A stretch of 64,000 nt of DNA, taken from assembly GCA_023053545.1 (NCBI GenBank), contig JAKZAN010000062.1:173518-237517 (forward strand), written 5' to 3'. Positions 8,188-17,533 of the stretch are shown piece after piece. A program made the translations under genes and the position numbers. Within the stretch, counting starts at the first letter, position 1; each line of letters opens with the position of its first letter. Under the pieces are notes generated by a model that worked only from the letters and a program-made list of their open reading frames with translations, was not told the DNA's origin and did no database searches. Origin of the DNA: Lepidurus packardi (Eukaryota > Arthropoda > Branchiopoda > Notostraca > Triopsidae).

Positions 8188-10899
8188 ATGAATAATATAA
8201 CAAAAATTGCCGCTTTCTGCTTGTTTGCACTTCTCTGCATACCCCTTCAAGGGCAGGTAGTTATTAACGAAATATTAGCTTCGAATTCGACTATAAACAT
8301 GGACGAAGAAGGGAGCTATGAAGATTGGATTGAATTGTATAATACTGGCAATCAAACAATAAACCTAAATGGATATGGGCTAACTGACGATTCTGCATTG
8401 CCTTATAAATGGACTTTTCCAAACGTTAATATTGCACCTGGTGCCTACCTTCTGGTTTGGTGTTCAGACAAAAATCGGATCGTGGCCGGGCAACCGCTGC
8501 ACACAAATTTTAAGATCAGCGCTGCGGGAGAAACCATCACTTTAACAAGCCAAAACGGCGTACTTATCAATCAAGTGCCCGCGGTTGCGATGGCGCAGAA
8601 CATTTCCTACGGTCGGGTTCCAAATGGCACCGGTAGTTTTTCATTCTTGTCTGTTGTCACACCAAATTCACAAAATGTTGGGGCTGGCTATGCAGGGGTC
8701 TTGCAACCGCCTTCGTTTTCGGCACAAGGCGGATTTTACAATTCACCCATTTCGGTATCGCTTACAGCCCCCGCGGGATCGACAATTCTATACACGCTTG
8801 ATGGTTCCGAACCAAGTGAAAGCAATCTGACGGGGACCACCTATAGCTACAAAAATCAGTACCCTGAGTTGCCTGGTCAAACAACAGGTCCGCTACTCTA
8901 CAAAAGCTATCAGACGTTAACCTACAACAACCCGCTGCTGGTTAGCGAAAGAACATCACAACCAAACAAATTAGCCTCAATATCATCAACTTACAGCTTT
9001 GACCCTTCCTATTATATTCCGCAATTTCCTGTTTTTAAAGGCACCGTCGTTCGAGCAAAAGCAGTACGAAACGGCTACTTGTCTAGCGAAACCGCTTCGC
9101 AAAGCTACTTTATTACGCCTGCTGGCTCCGGCCGTTTTTCGCTGCCTGTAATTTCGTTAGGCTTCACAGAACCTGAATTTTTTTCTTATACGGATGGCAT
9201 TTATGTAGCGGGGGTTGATTTTGACAACTGGCGGAATCTAAACCCTACGTTATTGCCCCGCGGAAGATCGGTTGGGAACTATTACAGAAGGGGAATAGCG
9301 AACGAACGACGTGCGCACTTTTCGTTTTTTGTTGACGGACAAATGGTCGTTAATCAAGATGTGGGTTTGCGAATCCGCGGCGCATCGACAAGACGATATG
9401 AAAGCAAATCTCTAACCGTTTATGCCCGAAACGAATATGGCGACAACAACATCAATTATCCATTTTTTCCAGAATTGCCATTCAATAAATACGACCGATT
9501 GACACTTTCCAACTCAGGAAGTGACTTTAAAAACACCATGTTCCGAGATGCATTGGGGCATGAGATTTTGAAAACACTGCACTGCGAAAACGAAAACTAC
9601 CGACCGGCAATAACATTTTTCAATGGTGAATATTGGGGTATCTTAAACATTCGGGAGCGATTTGATAATAATTATTTTAAGCGCGTTTACGACATAGACG
9701 AGGTGGATCTGCTAGAAAATCGCGGGACTGAGGCGGAAGAAGGGGATACGACCCATTATCAGGCCATGATTAGATACTTACAGAATAATTCCTTAACATC
9801 TGAAGCCAATTTCGAATACATTAAAACGCAACTCGACCCGGAAAGTTTCACGGACAACTATATTGCAAATATATACTTGGACAATTCCGACTGGCCTGGA
9901 AATAATACCCAATTTTGGCGTAAAAAAACAGCGCAATACGTCCCAAATGCACCCTACGGACATGATGGCCGGTGGCGGTGGGTATTTCATGACTTAGATG
10001 ATACTTTTTCGTTTGGAACCGACGACTATAACCACAATAATCTAGCGATTGCAACAAATTATAACACGGAATGGCCAAATCCAGATTGGTCTACTTTGAT
10101 ACTTCGTAAATTATTAGAAAATCCAGTCTATAAAATAGATTTTATAAACAGATTTGCAGACTTAATGAATACTGTATTCCTGCCCAATCGTGTCATCTCG
10201 GTTATGAACGACCTGAAATCGGTTATTGCGCCTGAAATGCCTGAGCATATAGCACGCTGGCGCTTGCCTTCATCGGTCAATTCATGGAATAATTATATTA
10301 CCTACCAAGCCAATTTTGCGCTTGCTAGACCTGCGTTCCAGCGCAATCACATACGGGCAAAATTTAATATTACAAACAATATTACGGCTACATTGCAAGT
10401 TTCAGATCCAGAACGTGGCTATATCAAGATAAATTCGATCGAAATAAAAGAAGGCACTCCTGGCATAGCCGCACAGCCCTACCCTTGGGAAGGACTATAT
10501 TTTGCTGGCATACCCGTAAAATTAACCGCTATTCCAAAAGAAGGCTTTGTGTTCAGTCATTGGCTGGGTGCCAACACGAGCAATACGCCAGAAATTACGG
10601 TAAACCAAGCTTCCAATTTTTCAGTAACAGCAGTGTTTGTGCCTCGTGGTCCTTTAGGTACCGATGAGCATTCGAAAACTACTGTTGTTGTTTATCCGAA
10701 CCCTTTTTCTGATATTTTACACATAGATGGCATGGCAAGTGATATAAAATACACGATATTCTCGATAGATGGCAAGCACGTTCAGCACGGGAAAGTGGTT
10801 TCGAACACTATAAACACGGCTCTTTTATCAAAAGGTATTTATATGCTAAAACTGGAAGAAAATGAGCAAAATCTTATCCGAAAGATTATTAAGCAGTAG
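8188..10899 (+). CDS. Secreted CotH-kinase-like protein with lamin-tail domain and T9SS sorting domain (paralogue 3, shorter)
   Basis: 903 residues. It shares the order of domains of paralogues 1 and 2: signal peptide (ends PLQGQ), lamin-tail (VVINEILASNST), chitobiase-like (ILYTLDGSEPS), CotH (RGASTRRYESKS, WGILNIRERFDNNYF, DNSDWPG, HDLDDTFSFG) and InlB-like segment (GFVFSHWLGA). It then passes directly to the sorting domain (VYPNPFSD to RKIIKQ). The roughly 200-residue beta-rich module found before the sorting domain in the other two copies is absent. The absence is clean: there is no stop or frame break. The kinase motifs are fully kept, so this may be the minimal functional form. Confidence 0.85.
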   Translation: MNNITKIAAFCLFALLCIPLQGQVVINEILASNSTINMDEEGSYEDWIELYNTGNQTINLNGYGLTDDSALPYKWTFPNVNIAPGAYLLVWCSDKNRIVAGQPLHTNFKISAAGETITLTSQNGVLINQVPAVAMAQNISYGRVPNGTGSFSFLSVVTPNSQNVGAGYAGVLQPPSFSAQGGFYNSPISVSLTAPAGSTILYTLDGSEPSESNLTGTTYSYKNQYPELPGQTTGPLLYKSYQTLTYNNPLLVSERTSQPNKLASISSTYSFDPSYYIPQFPVFKGTVVRAKAVRNGYLSSETASQSYFITPAGSGRFSLPVISLGFTEPEFFSYTDGIYVAGVDFDNWRNLNPTLLPRGRSVGNYYRRGIANERRAHFSFFVDGQMVVNQDVGLRIRGASTRRYESKSLTVYARNEYGDNNINYPFFPELPFNKYDRLTLSNSGSDFKNTMFRDALGHEILKTLHCENENYRPAITFFNGEYWGILNIRERFDNNYFKRVYDIDEVDLLENRGTEAEEGDTTHYQAMIRYLQNNSLTSEANFEYIKTQLDPESFTDNYIANIYLDNSDWPGNNTQFWRKKTAQYVPNAPYGHDGRWRWVFHDLDDTFSFGTDDYNHNNLAIATNYNTEWPNPDWSTLILRKLLENPVYKIDFINRFADLMNTVFLPNRVISVMNDLKSVIAPEMPEHIARWRLPSSVNSWNNYITYQANFALARPAFQRNHIRAKFNITNNITATLQVSDPERGYIKINSIEIKEGTPGIAAQPYPWEGLYFAGIPVKLTAIPKEGFVFSHWLGANTSNTPEITVNQASNFSVTAVFVPRGPLGTDEHSKTTVVVYPNPFSDILHIDGMASDIKYTIFSIDGKHVQHGKVVSNTINTALLSKGIYMLKLEENEQNLIRKIIKQ

Positions 10900-11043
10900 T
10901 TACCAGATACCTTTGAGAAACGTTGCCTGAAAAAAAGACCTGAAAAACTTTGATTTATTCAAGAAATGTAAGGAACGGTTAGTATTCTAACAAGCGAAAA
11001 GATATATTGTAACGGGTTTCAGTCATTAACCGAGAATTAAGCC

Positions 11044-11904
11044 TTACTTTTTCCCCCTCTTCGCAAAGACGCGGAACGGTATCGCTTCTTGCCATGAACG
11101 GATGGTTATTCCGAAAGTGGACTTGATTTTAGTTTTATCCATCACACTATAAGCTGGGCGTTTCGCAGGAGTCGGAAACCCAGCGGTGTCTGTGGGCTGC
11201 ACATCAATTTTAATGTTTTGTCTTTCAAAAATTGTTTTAGCGAAACCAAACCATGAAGTGTCGCCTTCGTTACTGAAATGATAGATTCCAAATGCGTCCT
11301 TCTGACTTATAATGATATCACAAAGTGCATGCGCTAGATCAACTGCATTTGTTGGTGATCCGATCTGATCATCAACAACTTTCAAAAGATCGCGTTCTTG
11401 AGCAAGTCGCAGCATTGTTTTCATAAAATTATTTCCATAATCCGAAAAAACCCACGAGGTCCGTACGATATAATAATCTTGAAAAACTGAGGCTATTTCA
11501 AGTTCCCCGTCCCGCTTCGTCTTTCCGTAGACGCCCTGCGGGTTGGTGTCATCATCTTCGGAATATGGTGTGCTTTGGGCTCCATCAAAGACAAAATCTG
11601 TTGATATATGAAGCAACTTTGCATGATGCTTTTTGCATGCTATAGCGGCATTTTTGGCGCCAATAGCATTAATCAATTCGGCCTTTTCTGGTTCTGCTTC
11701 AGCTTTATCGACGGCTGTATAAGCAGCAGCATTTATGCAAAATTGCGGTTTAAGGTTGTCGAACAACTGCATCAAAACGTTCAAATCAGCAACGTTGCCC
11801 TCTGTAGAATTGGCAAAATAAAACTGCAATTGTGAATATTGAGAAGCAATACTTTGAATCGCTTGCCCGAGTTGACCGGATCCGCCAAGAACAAGCACTA
11901 CCAT
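11044..11904 (-). CDS. rfbD: dTDP-4-dehydrorhamnose reductase
   Basis: Last step of dTDP-L-rhamnose synthesis: NAD(P)H-dependent reduction of dTDP-4-keto-L-rhamnose. About 286 residues from the chosen start. The Rossmann motif LVLGGSGQLGQAI begins at residue 4. NAAAYTAVDKAE and STDFVFDG are family hallmarks. The YxxxK pair is visible in VYGKTKRDGE. The reading frame is open for 26 more codons upstream, but ATG at 11902-11904 places the Rossmann strand at the N-terminus and overlaps the rmlC stop (11898-11900), the usual arrangement in this operon. Cytoplasmic. Last gene of the rml operon. Confidence 0.95.
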   Translation of the reverse strand: MVVLVLGGSGQLGQAIQSIASQYSQLQFYFANSTEGNVADLNVLMQLFDNLKPQFCINAAAYTAVDKAEAEPEKAELINAIGAKNAAIACKKHHAKLLHISTDFVFDGAQSTPYSEDDDTNPQGVYGKTKRDGELEIASVFQDYYIVRTSWVFSDYGNNFMKTMLRLAQERDLLKVVDDQIGSPTNAVDLAHALCDIIISQKDAFGIYHFSNEGDTSWFGFAKTIFERQNIKIDVQPTDTAGFPTPAKRPAYSVMDKTKIKSTFGITIRSWQEAIPFRVFAKRGKK

Positions 11905-12449
11905 ACTTTTTTGGCTTCTGATAAAACTGGTAAAACAGCGTCCTTTTGGGAAATTACCAATTGATCTATTGGCATTTGCCAATCAATTCCAATTTCGGTG
12001 TCGTTGTATATAATGCCACCTTCCGATTCGCGGTTATAATAATTATCGCATTTGTAAAAAAAAGTTGCCGTTTCGCTTGTCACTACAAACCCGTGGGCAA
12101 AGCCTCTTGGTATAAAAAGCTGCGTCTGATTTTCAGCAGATAATTCAATAGCAATATACTGTCCATATGTGGATGAGTCAGGGCGAATGTCTACCGCGAT
12201 GTCTAAAACTGAACCAGTGAGCACCCGAACCAACTTTGCTTGCGAATTTTCGCCTGTCTGATAATGCAATCCACGCAGGACGCCTTTGGTTGAAAAAGAC
12301 TGGTTGTCTTGCAGAAAATTTATATCGGCTCCAATCGCATTATTAAATGCACTTTGATTAAAGCTCTCCATAAAATAGCCTCTTTCATCTATGATTACCT
12401 TCGGCTGAAGAATAAAACAACCTTGAAGATTTGTCTGTTTAACTTCCAT
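11898..12449 (-). CDS. rfbC: dTDP-4-dehydrorhamnose 3,5-epimerase
   Basis: 183 residues, the normal length of RmlC. It double-epimerises dTDP-4-keto-6-deoxyglucose to the L-rhamno form. Cupin motifs are visible: DERGYFMESF, LRGLHYQ (catalytic His), VLDIAVDIR, and FIPRGFAHGF. Start and stop overlap both neighbours: its ATG shares one base with the rmlA stop (TAATG), and its stop lies inside the start of rfbD. It must act together with rmlA, rmlB and rfbD; rmlB is not in the window. Confidence 0.96.
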   Translation of the reverse strand: MEVKQTNLQGCFILQPKVIIDERGYFMESFNQSAFNNAIGADINFLQDNQSFSTKGVLRGLHYQTGENSQAKLVRVLTGSVLDIAVDIRPDSSTYGQYIAIELSAENQTQLFIPRGFAHGFVVTSETATFFYKCDNYYNRESEGGIIYNDTEIGIDWQMPIDQLVISQKDAVLPVLSEAKKVW

Positions 12450-13306
12450 TAGATTAATCCCATTAGATGCGTTCCGTAGCCACTTTTCAATAATGGTTCT
12501 GCCAATGCTTTTAGTTGTTCAGCATCGATAAAACCCATTCTAAAGGCAGCTTCTTCAATTGCCCCAATTTTTAGACCTTGGCGCTCCTCAATCACCTGAA
12601 CAAACTGAGATGCTTGCATTAACGAATTGAAAGTTCCTGTGTCTAGCCAAGCTGTACCCCTGTCTAAGATACTCACTTTTAACTTTTTAGCCTTAAGATA
12701 CTCTCTATTTACATCTGTAATTTCTAATTCACCACGGTGGCTCGGCTTGATGTTTTCAGCAATTTTAACCACGTCATTGTCATAAAAGTAAATTCCTGGA
12801 ACTGCATAATTTGACTTAGGATTTTCCGGCTTTTCTTCAATTGAAAGCACCTGTCCATTTTCGTCAAAGTCAACCACTCCATATCGTTCTGGATCGTGCA
12901 CATGATAAGCATAAATGATGCCTCCGTCTGGATCGTTGTTATTTTGCAATAAATCTGAAAGCCCTGTGCCATAAAAAATATTATCTCCCAAGACTAGGGC
13001 CACTTTATCGTCGCCAATGAAGTCCTTCCCAATAATAAAAGCTTCTGCCAAACCATTTGGATGTTCTTGCACCGCATATTCAAAGCGACAACCCAATTTT
13101 TTTCCGTCTCCTAATAGCTGCTGGAAAAGTGGCAAATCATGTGGTGTTGATATGATTAAAATCTCGTTTATTCCCGCCCAAAAAAGCGTCGATAAGGGAT
13201 AATAAATCATTGGCTTGTCATAAATTGGCATTAACTGCTTGCTAACAGCTAACGTTAGTGGGTGCAAGCGTGTTCCTGATCCACCAGCTAATATTATTCC
13301 TTTCAT
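12449..13306 (-). CDS. rfbA: Glucose-1-phosphate thymidylyltransferase
   Basis: 285 residues, typical RmlA. It makes dTDP-glucose from dTTP and glucose-1-phosphate. The N-terminal signature [16 protein letters not shown] contains the nucleotide-binding loop with RxxPxT-type residues. [17 protein letters not shown] (metal-binding Asp), [15 protein letters not shown] and WLDTGTF follow in the usual order. The start overlaps the stop of the Wzz-like gene as ATGA (13303-13306). First committed enzyme of the dTDP-rhamnose branch in this operon. Confidence 0.96.
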   Translation of the reverse strand: MKGIILAGGSGTRLHPLTLAVSKQLMPIYDKPMIYYPLSTLFWAGINEILIISTPHDLPLFQQLLGDGKKLGCRFEYAVQEHPNGLAEAFIIGKDFIGDDKVALVLGDNIFYGTGLSDLLQNNNDPDGGIIYAYHVHDPERYGVVDFDENGQVLSIEEKPENPKSNYAVPGIYFYDNDVVKIAENIKPSHRGELEITDVNREYLKAKKLKVSILDRGTAWLDTGTFNSLMQASQFVQVIEERQGLKIGAIEEAAFRMGFIDAEQLKALAEPLLKSGYGTHLMGLI

Positions 13307-14274
13307 AATGCGTTATTTAGAGATTTTGAATGCGATTTATAAAATTTTCTGATTTGAAAAAGTGCGAAAAACACGAATAAAAATAACAACGGCAAAATAA
13401 ATTTTAACTTGCCATTTGCACTAGCGCGATTTTGAATATTTAAAATTTTCGAATAGTCCTTAACTACTTTATCAAGCGAAATTTGCTCTATTTTATAATA
13501 GGCTTGTTGCTCTATTAGCTCATCTTTTGTACGCAGAATCGTGTTTAATTGCGCATTATCGCTTAAAAATACACCGCCTGTTCCACCTGCCGAACCTGAT
13601 TTTGCAAAACCGTCTAGCAGTGCGTCAATTTGCGCAATAGTACGGATGTTTTGGTCCATTTTTGCAGCGATGTTTTTTAATGATTGCGCTTGGACTTGCT
13701 GCAGATAAACATTCTGATTAAGATACGTAAGCAAAGGCTTAATGACCATTTCATTTGACGCTTTTCCTTTGGTAATGAAACGGATTGTGTGGTATCTGTA
13801 ATTCTTACTCGTTGTATAGTTTTCAACTGTTTTGTTGATATCGCCAGCATCAGATAACAGCTTTAAGACTTCGTAATTAGGTTCTTTACTGTTTACAAAA
13901 TAGTAGACGTCTGAAAGGGGTTTGATTTCCATTTCAAGTAATTTACTAGGTTGTGGGAAACCAACAGATTTTAGAAAAACAGTGTCTCTTTCTATAATTT
14001 TTGATTCTAGCAAATTGATAGAGGAGTATAAAAAGTCGACGCTGTTGAAATTGGGCATCACAACAATTTCGTGTTTATAGGTTTTTTGCGTCACATCTAA
14101 ATAAGCGCCCAGTCCAACACCCAGCAGCACTAAAACTGCGATCGTGATTTTATTTCGAACTATTTGATTTAAAAATTGAAACAAAAAATTGCCAAAAGAA
14201 CGGTACATGTTTGAAAATCCTCTAGAGATGTCCGTTAATTGAATTTCTTGGTCTTGCGTATTGTTTACACTCAT
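13303..14274 (-). CDS. Two-TM Wzz-like polysaccharide chain-length or export accessory protein
   Basis: 323 residues. One membrane segment near residues 43-61 ([19 protein letters not shown]) and one near 287-306 ([17 protein letters not shown]) enclose a large, partly helical domain rich in Gln and Leu (about 190-280). This TM-periplasmic-TM layout is that of Wzz-type polysaccharide co-polymerases, and the position between rmlA and a conserved gene suits a role in surface glycan assembly. The usual proline-rich motif before the second TM is not evident, so the family call is from topology and neighbours only. It overlaps rmlA by 4 nt and follows the upstream gene by 6 bp. Confidence 0.55.
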   Translation of the reverse strand: MSVNNTQDQEIQLTDISRGFSNMYRSFGNFLFQFLNQIVRNKITIAVLVLLGVGLGAYLDVTQKTYKHEIVVMPNFNSVDFLYSSINLLESKIIERDTVFLKSVGFPQPSKLLEMEIKPLSDVYYFVNSKEPNYEVLKLLSDAGDINKTVENYTTSKNYRYHTIRFITKGKASNEMVIKPLLTYLNQNVYLQQVQAQSLKNIAAKMDQNIRTIAQIDALLDGFAKSGSAGGTGGVFLSDNAQLNTILRTKDELIEQQAYYKIEQISLDKVVKDYSKILNIQNRASANGKLKFILPLLFLFVFFALFQIRKFYKSHSKSLNNAL

Positions 14275-14280
14275 GAAAAG

Positions 14281-15975
14281 TTACAGTTTAATGTTAAAAA
14301 TCTGCTCTAATATTTTTATAGTTATGAGATAAGTAGGCTTCACTCCTGTTGTTCCTAGTCCGCCAGAAGCGAGCGTGCTACCAGTTTCAAGCGGATTATC
14401 TGATGCATAATAAGCATACCTAACTTTTACGTCTGGATTTATGGACTTGCGAATTTTTGATGCAGACTGAATTGCCTTTTGATAATAGGCGCCTTCCATT
14501 TCAAGTCCAATTACGCCCCATGTGGATTTATTAAAAAAGCTTAATAAGTCCCGATTCTGAAGTGATGTTCCCAAAACTGTAACCATTGGCCCTGCATAGT
14601 AGGGAATTCCATGGCCTTCAAACAGTTCTGGTTTTAGTTCGTTTTCAAACGGATAATTATCGCCTGTACCCTCGTTTATATGTGCTGACGGAATCATAAT
14701 GTCGCCCTTCCCGCCCTCTAAAATTCCTGCTTTGCCCATTATCGAAACTGATTCGACGTTCAAAAAGTGCTTTTCGCCCTTCGGCTCCTGATAAGGTTTT
14801 AGTAATTCGTCGATGGTTTCGTAGGCTTGTTCTCCAAAAGCATAATCCATTACGATGATAACTGGCGCTGTTCCATTAATTTTTGCGGTTGGAAAAGCAG
14901 ATTTATTCCATTCAATTTTAGCCGTATCAAAAATTTGAACGTCAATATTTGTGCCCGACGTGTCTGGCAAAAATGTCATGCCATGTAGTTTCGCAAAATC
15001 TTCAACTTTAGACCGAACTTCATGCGCGCCCGTTTTGCTTAATTCCTCAAAAATGAAAAAATCAGTTTGCTCCTTAAACTTACTTTTCAAAACATGTGTT
15101 GCAAAAAGGGAATTCATCACACTGTGCATATTGGCACTAATAATATGCAATGGCCGTTCTAACAAACCTTGATTTTTCAAGACTGCTTTGATGTTGTTTG
15201 CCCAGATTTCGCCATGAATATGGTGTCCCAAACGTTCGCGAAGCACTGGGCTAAAGGTAATCGTACGTTTGTTACTTTCTAATATTTCTTCAATTGCTAA
15301 TTTCCCGAGCCAGTAAATAACCGAAAGAAAGCGGTCTGGTAGTTCTGCCGTTCCAAATTTATCATAGATCTCGCTAACCTCAGCAAAAGTCCGCCCTAAG
15401 ATATTAGCAGTATGCGAAATGGCCTTTTCTTTATCGGCTTGCAACAGTTTCTTGGTTTGAAGCGCTGCTTGTTCTAATTTTAGCCAATCACGCGAAACTT
15501 CACCGCTTTCGTCCATTAAAACACGGTTCTTTATTTTGTGTGATTCGATAAATATAAATGTCAGGTGCGTCAAAATATCGTAAATATCAGATCTTCCCCG
15601 GGTAATTTCGACGTTCATTTGCTCTTCGTCGATTCGGTAGCAATTTCGACGTCTCTTTGGAGGAATAATTGCCTTGAAATGCGATTTCGAATAGCCTTCA
15701 TCCGAAGTTAGATTTATAAATCGGCATTGCTCTATTCCAATTGGAAGCCTTTCAATAACATATAAAAGGCCATTTAATTCTACTTTTTCTTCTGCGATAG
15801 ATCCATAAATTTCAGGTCGCAATTGCAACAATGCTTCACGCAAGGTTTCGCCAGATACGCCCATAGGTTTATAAAAACCACGGTTAAACAAATGGCGCAT
15901 TGTGATGTATAGTTTTTCGACGGCGCTAGATGATTCTTGCGCTCTCGAACGTATTATATTTTTAACTTCTTTCAT
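14281..15975 (-). CDS. Conserved Bacteroidota protein with nucleoside-phosphorylase-like C-terminus (possibly DUF6909)
   Basis: 564 residues. No signal peptide or membrane segment, so cytoplasmic. I believe this family carries the name DUF6909, but that is from memory. The N-terminal half (to about 280) is mainly helical and unrecognised. The C-terminal third resembles purine nucleoside phosphorylases and MTA/SAH nucleosidases: a GDIMIPSAHINEG block near residue 430, a GLEMEGAYYQ motif with Glu494, and YYASD with Asp526 in the place of the catalytic SD of those enzymes. It is first in the rml operon, directly before the Wzz-like gene, with a perfect -7 box upstream. Substrate unknown. Confidence 0.6.
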   Translation of the reverse strand: MKEVKNIIRSRAQESSSAVEKLYITMRHLFNRGFYKPMGVSGETLREALLQLRPEIYGSIAEEKVELNGLLYVIERLPIGIEQCRFINLTSDEGYSKSHFKAIIPPKRRRNCYRIDEEQMNVEITRGRSDIYDILTHLTFIFIESHKIKNRVLMDESGEVSRDWLKLEQAALQTKKLLQADKEKAISHTANILGRTFAEVSEIYDKFGTAELPDRFLSVIYWLGKLAIEEILESNKRTITFSPVLRERLGHHIHGEIWANNIKAVLKNQGLLERPLHIISANMHSVMNSLFATHVLKSKFKEQTDFFIFEELSKTGAHEVRSKVEDFAKLHGMTFLPDTSGTNIDVQIFDTAKIEWNKSAFPTAKINGTAPVIIVMDYAFGEQAYETIDELLKPYQEPKGEKHFLNVESVSIMGKAGILEGGKGDIMIPSAHINEGTGDNYPFENELKPELFEGHGIPYYAGPMVTVLGTSLQNRDLLSFFNKSTWGVIGLEMEGAYYQKAIQSASKIRKSINPDVKVRYAYYASDNPLETGSTLASGGLGTTGVKPTYLITIKILEQIFNIKL

Positions 15976-15995
15976 TCAATCATTTTACTAACCTG

Positions 15996-16003
15996 CAAAT
16001 GTA
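15996..16003 (-). promoter_or_regulatory. -7 promoter box for the rml operon
   Basis: Minus-strand TACATTTG, a perfect TAnnTTTG match, about 20 bp before the ATG at 15975. It probably drives the five-gene unit down to rfbD. Confidence 0.45.
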
Positions 16004-16044
16004 GGTTTTTTATTTTTACATATTAATTAAGACGGCTTACAAAC

Positions 16045-17523
16045 CTAGAGTTTATCTGCAATAGTACGATCATTGCTTAGGCGTGGAAGTTTATTTTGAC
16101 CACCCAATTTTCCGATAGATTTCATATAATTGCCAAACGAATTTGGAGGCAATTTAGTAATAACCAATGAACGCAAAACATTTCCACTAACCAAGTCGTT
16201 ATAATAGGTATTTTGTTTGCGCATTTCATCATCAATTGCTAGTGAAAATTGGTGCATATCCGCCGGCTCTAAATCAAACTCTATAAACCACTCATGATAT
16301 GGAAGTCCAGATTCTGGCGTAATCTGTGGGGCAACAGTAAATTCGTTTACAGAACAATTGTGTGTTTCGATGGCTTTTTGAAGCGCTGATTCCACTTCTT
16401 TCGCAATTACGTGCTCGCCAAATGCGGAAATAAAATGTTTAATGCGACCTGATACAATAATCCGATGCGGTTTCAAGCATGTAAACTGGATTGTATCGCC
16501 AATATTATAAGCCCATAATCCTGCATTTGTTGAAATAATGAGGACATAATTTACGCCCAGCTCCACTTCTCCAATTGTATAGCGCCTCGCATTCTGACCA
16601 AAATATTCCTCTGATTTTATAAACTCATAAAAAATACCACTATTCAACAGCAGCAACATGCCTTTATGCTTTTGGGAATCTTGATAGGCAAAAAAGCCTT
16701 CGGAAGCGGGAAACAGTTCAATGCTGTCGACGCGACGCCCAATAAGCCGCTCAAATTTTGCGCGATAGGGTTCATAATTTACGCCTCCGTATATAAACAG
16801 ATTAAAGTTCTTAAATAAGTCACCAATTGCTTGGCCGCTTCTTTGTTCCAATTTTTCGAAATACATCTGAACCCACGACGGAATTCCAGAAATCACAGTC
16901 ATGTTTTCGTTAATCGTTTCCTCGACAATGGCTTCAACTTTAGTTTCCCAATCGGCGATGCAATTTGTTTCCCAAGAAGGCATGCGGTTTTTTTGCAAAT
17001 AGGCTGGCACAAAGTGCGCGACAATTCCAGAAAGTCGGCCAAGCATTATGCCATTTTTTGCTTCTAACTCTGGGCTTCCTTGCAGAAATATCATTTTTCC
17101 ATCAACAAAATTGGCGTTTCCTGTCTCAGCTATATAATGCAAGATCGCGTTGCGCGCAGCTTCTATGTGAAAAGGCATCGATTGCTTTGTGAGCGGTATA
17201 TATTTTGCGCCAGAAGTGGTTCCAGAGGTTTTTGCAAAATAGAGTGGTTTTCCTTTCCAAAGAACATCGCTTTCGCCTGCAACAACGCGGTCAATGTAGT
17301 TTTTTAGTGCTTCATAATCTCGAATGGGCACTGCCTGCGCAAAATCCGATTGTGTGCGGACATTCGAAAACTGGTGATCGCGACCAAAAGCCGTATTCTT
17401 TGCTGATTCTACTAAGCTTCTAAACACTCTTTCTTGCGCTTCAATTGGCTTATTTGCCCATTTTTTTGTTTGGCTTACGATTATTCTAGCAAATATTTTC
17501 GCAACAACTGGTTTGATTGACAT
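16045..17523 (-). CDS. GH3 auxin-responsive-promoter family protein (acyl-adenylate/amide-forming enzyme)
   Basis: 492 residues from ATG 17521-17523. The frame is open 23 codons further upstream, but that would overlap the upstream peptidase gene, and MSIKPVVAKIFARI is the normal N-terminus. Motifs of the ANL-like GH3 fold are present: KTSGTTSGAKYIPLT near residue 95 (ATP-binding loop), YGGVNYEPY, ELFPASEGFFAYQ and LWAYNIGDTIQF. Plant GH3 enzymes conjugate amino acids to acyl-adenylates; the bacterial substrates are not known. The gene is 10 bp after the M23 peptidase gene and is likely co-transcribed. Confidence 0.85.
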   Translation of the reverse strand: MSIKPVVAKIFARIIVSQTKKWANKPIEAQERVFRSLVESAKNTAFGRDHQFSNVRTQSDFAQAVPIRDYEALKNYIDRVVAGESDVLWKGKPLYFAKTSGTTSGAKYIPLTKQSMPFHIEAARNAILHYIAETGNANFVDGKMIFLQGSPELEAKNGIMLGRLSGIVAHFVPAYLQKNRMPSWETNCIADWETKVEAIVEETINENMTVISGIPSWVQMYFEKLEQRSGQAIGDLFKNFNLFIYGGVNYEPYRAKFERLIGRRVDSIELFPASEGFFAYQDSQKHKGMLLLLNSGIFYEFIKSEEYFGQNARRYTIGEVELGVNYVLIISTNAGLWAYNIGDTIQFTCLKPHRIIVSGRIKHFISAFGEHVIAKEVESALQKAIETHNCSVNEFTVAPQITPESGLPYHEWFIEFDLEPADMHQFSLAIDDEMRKQNTYYNDLVSGNVLRSLVITKLPPNSFGNYMKSIGKLGGQNKLPRLSNDRTIADKL

Positions 17524-17533
17524 GGCTGGGTTT

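Noticed and set aside
10980..11040. GTTAG/CTAAC hairpin as terminator of the third CotH gene
   Set aside because: Only 5 bp of stem and no T run in either direction.
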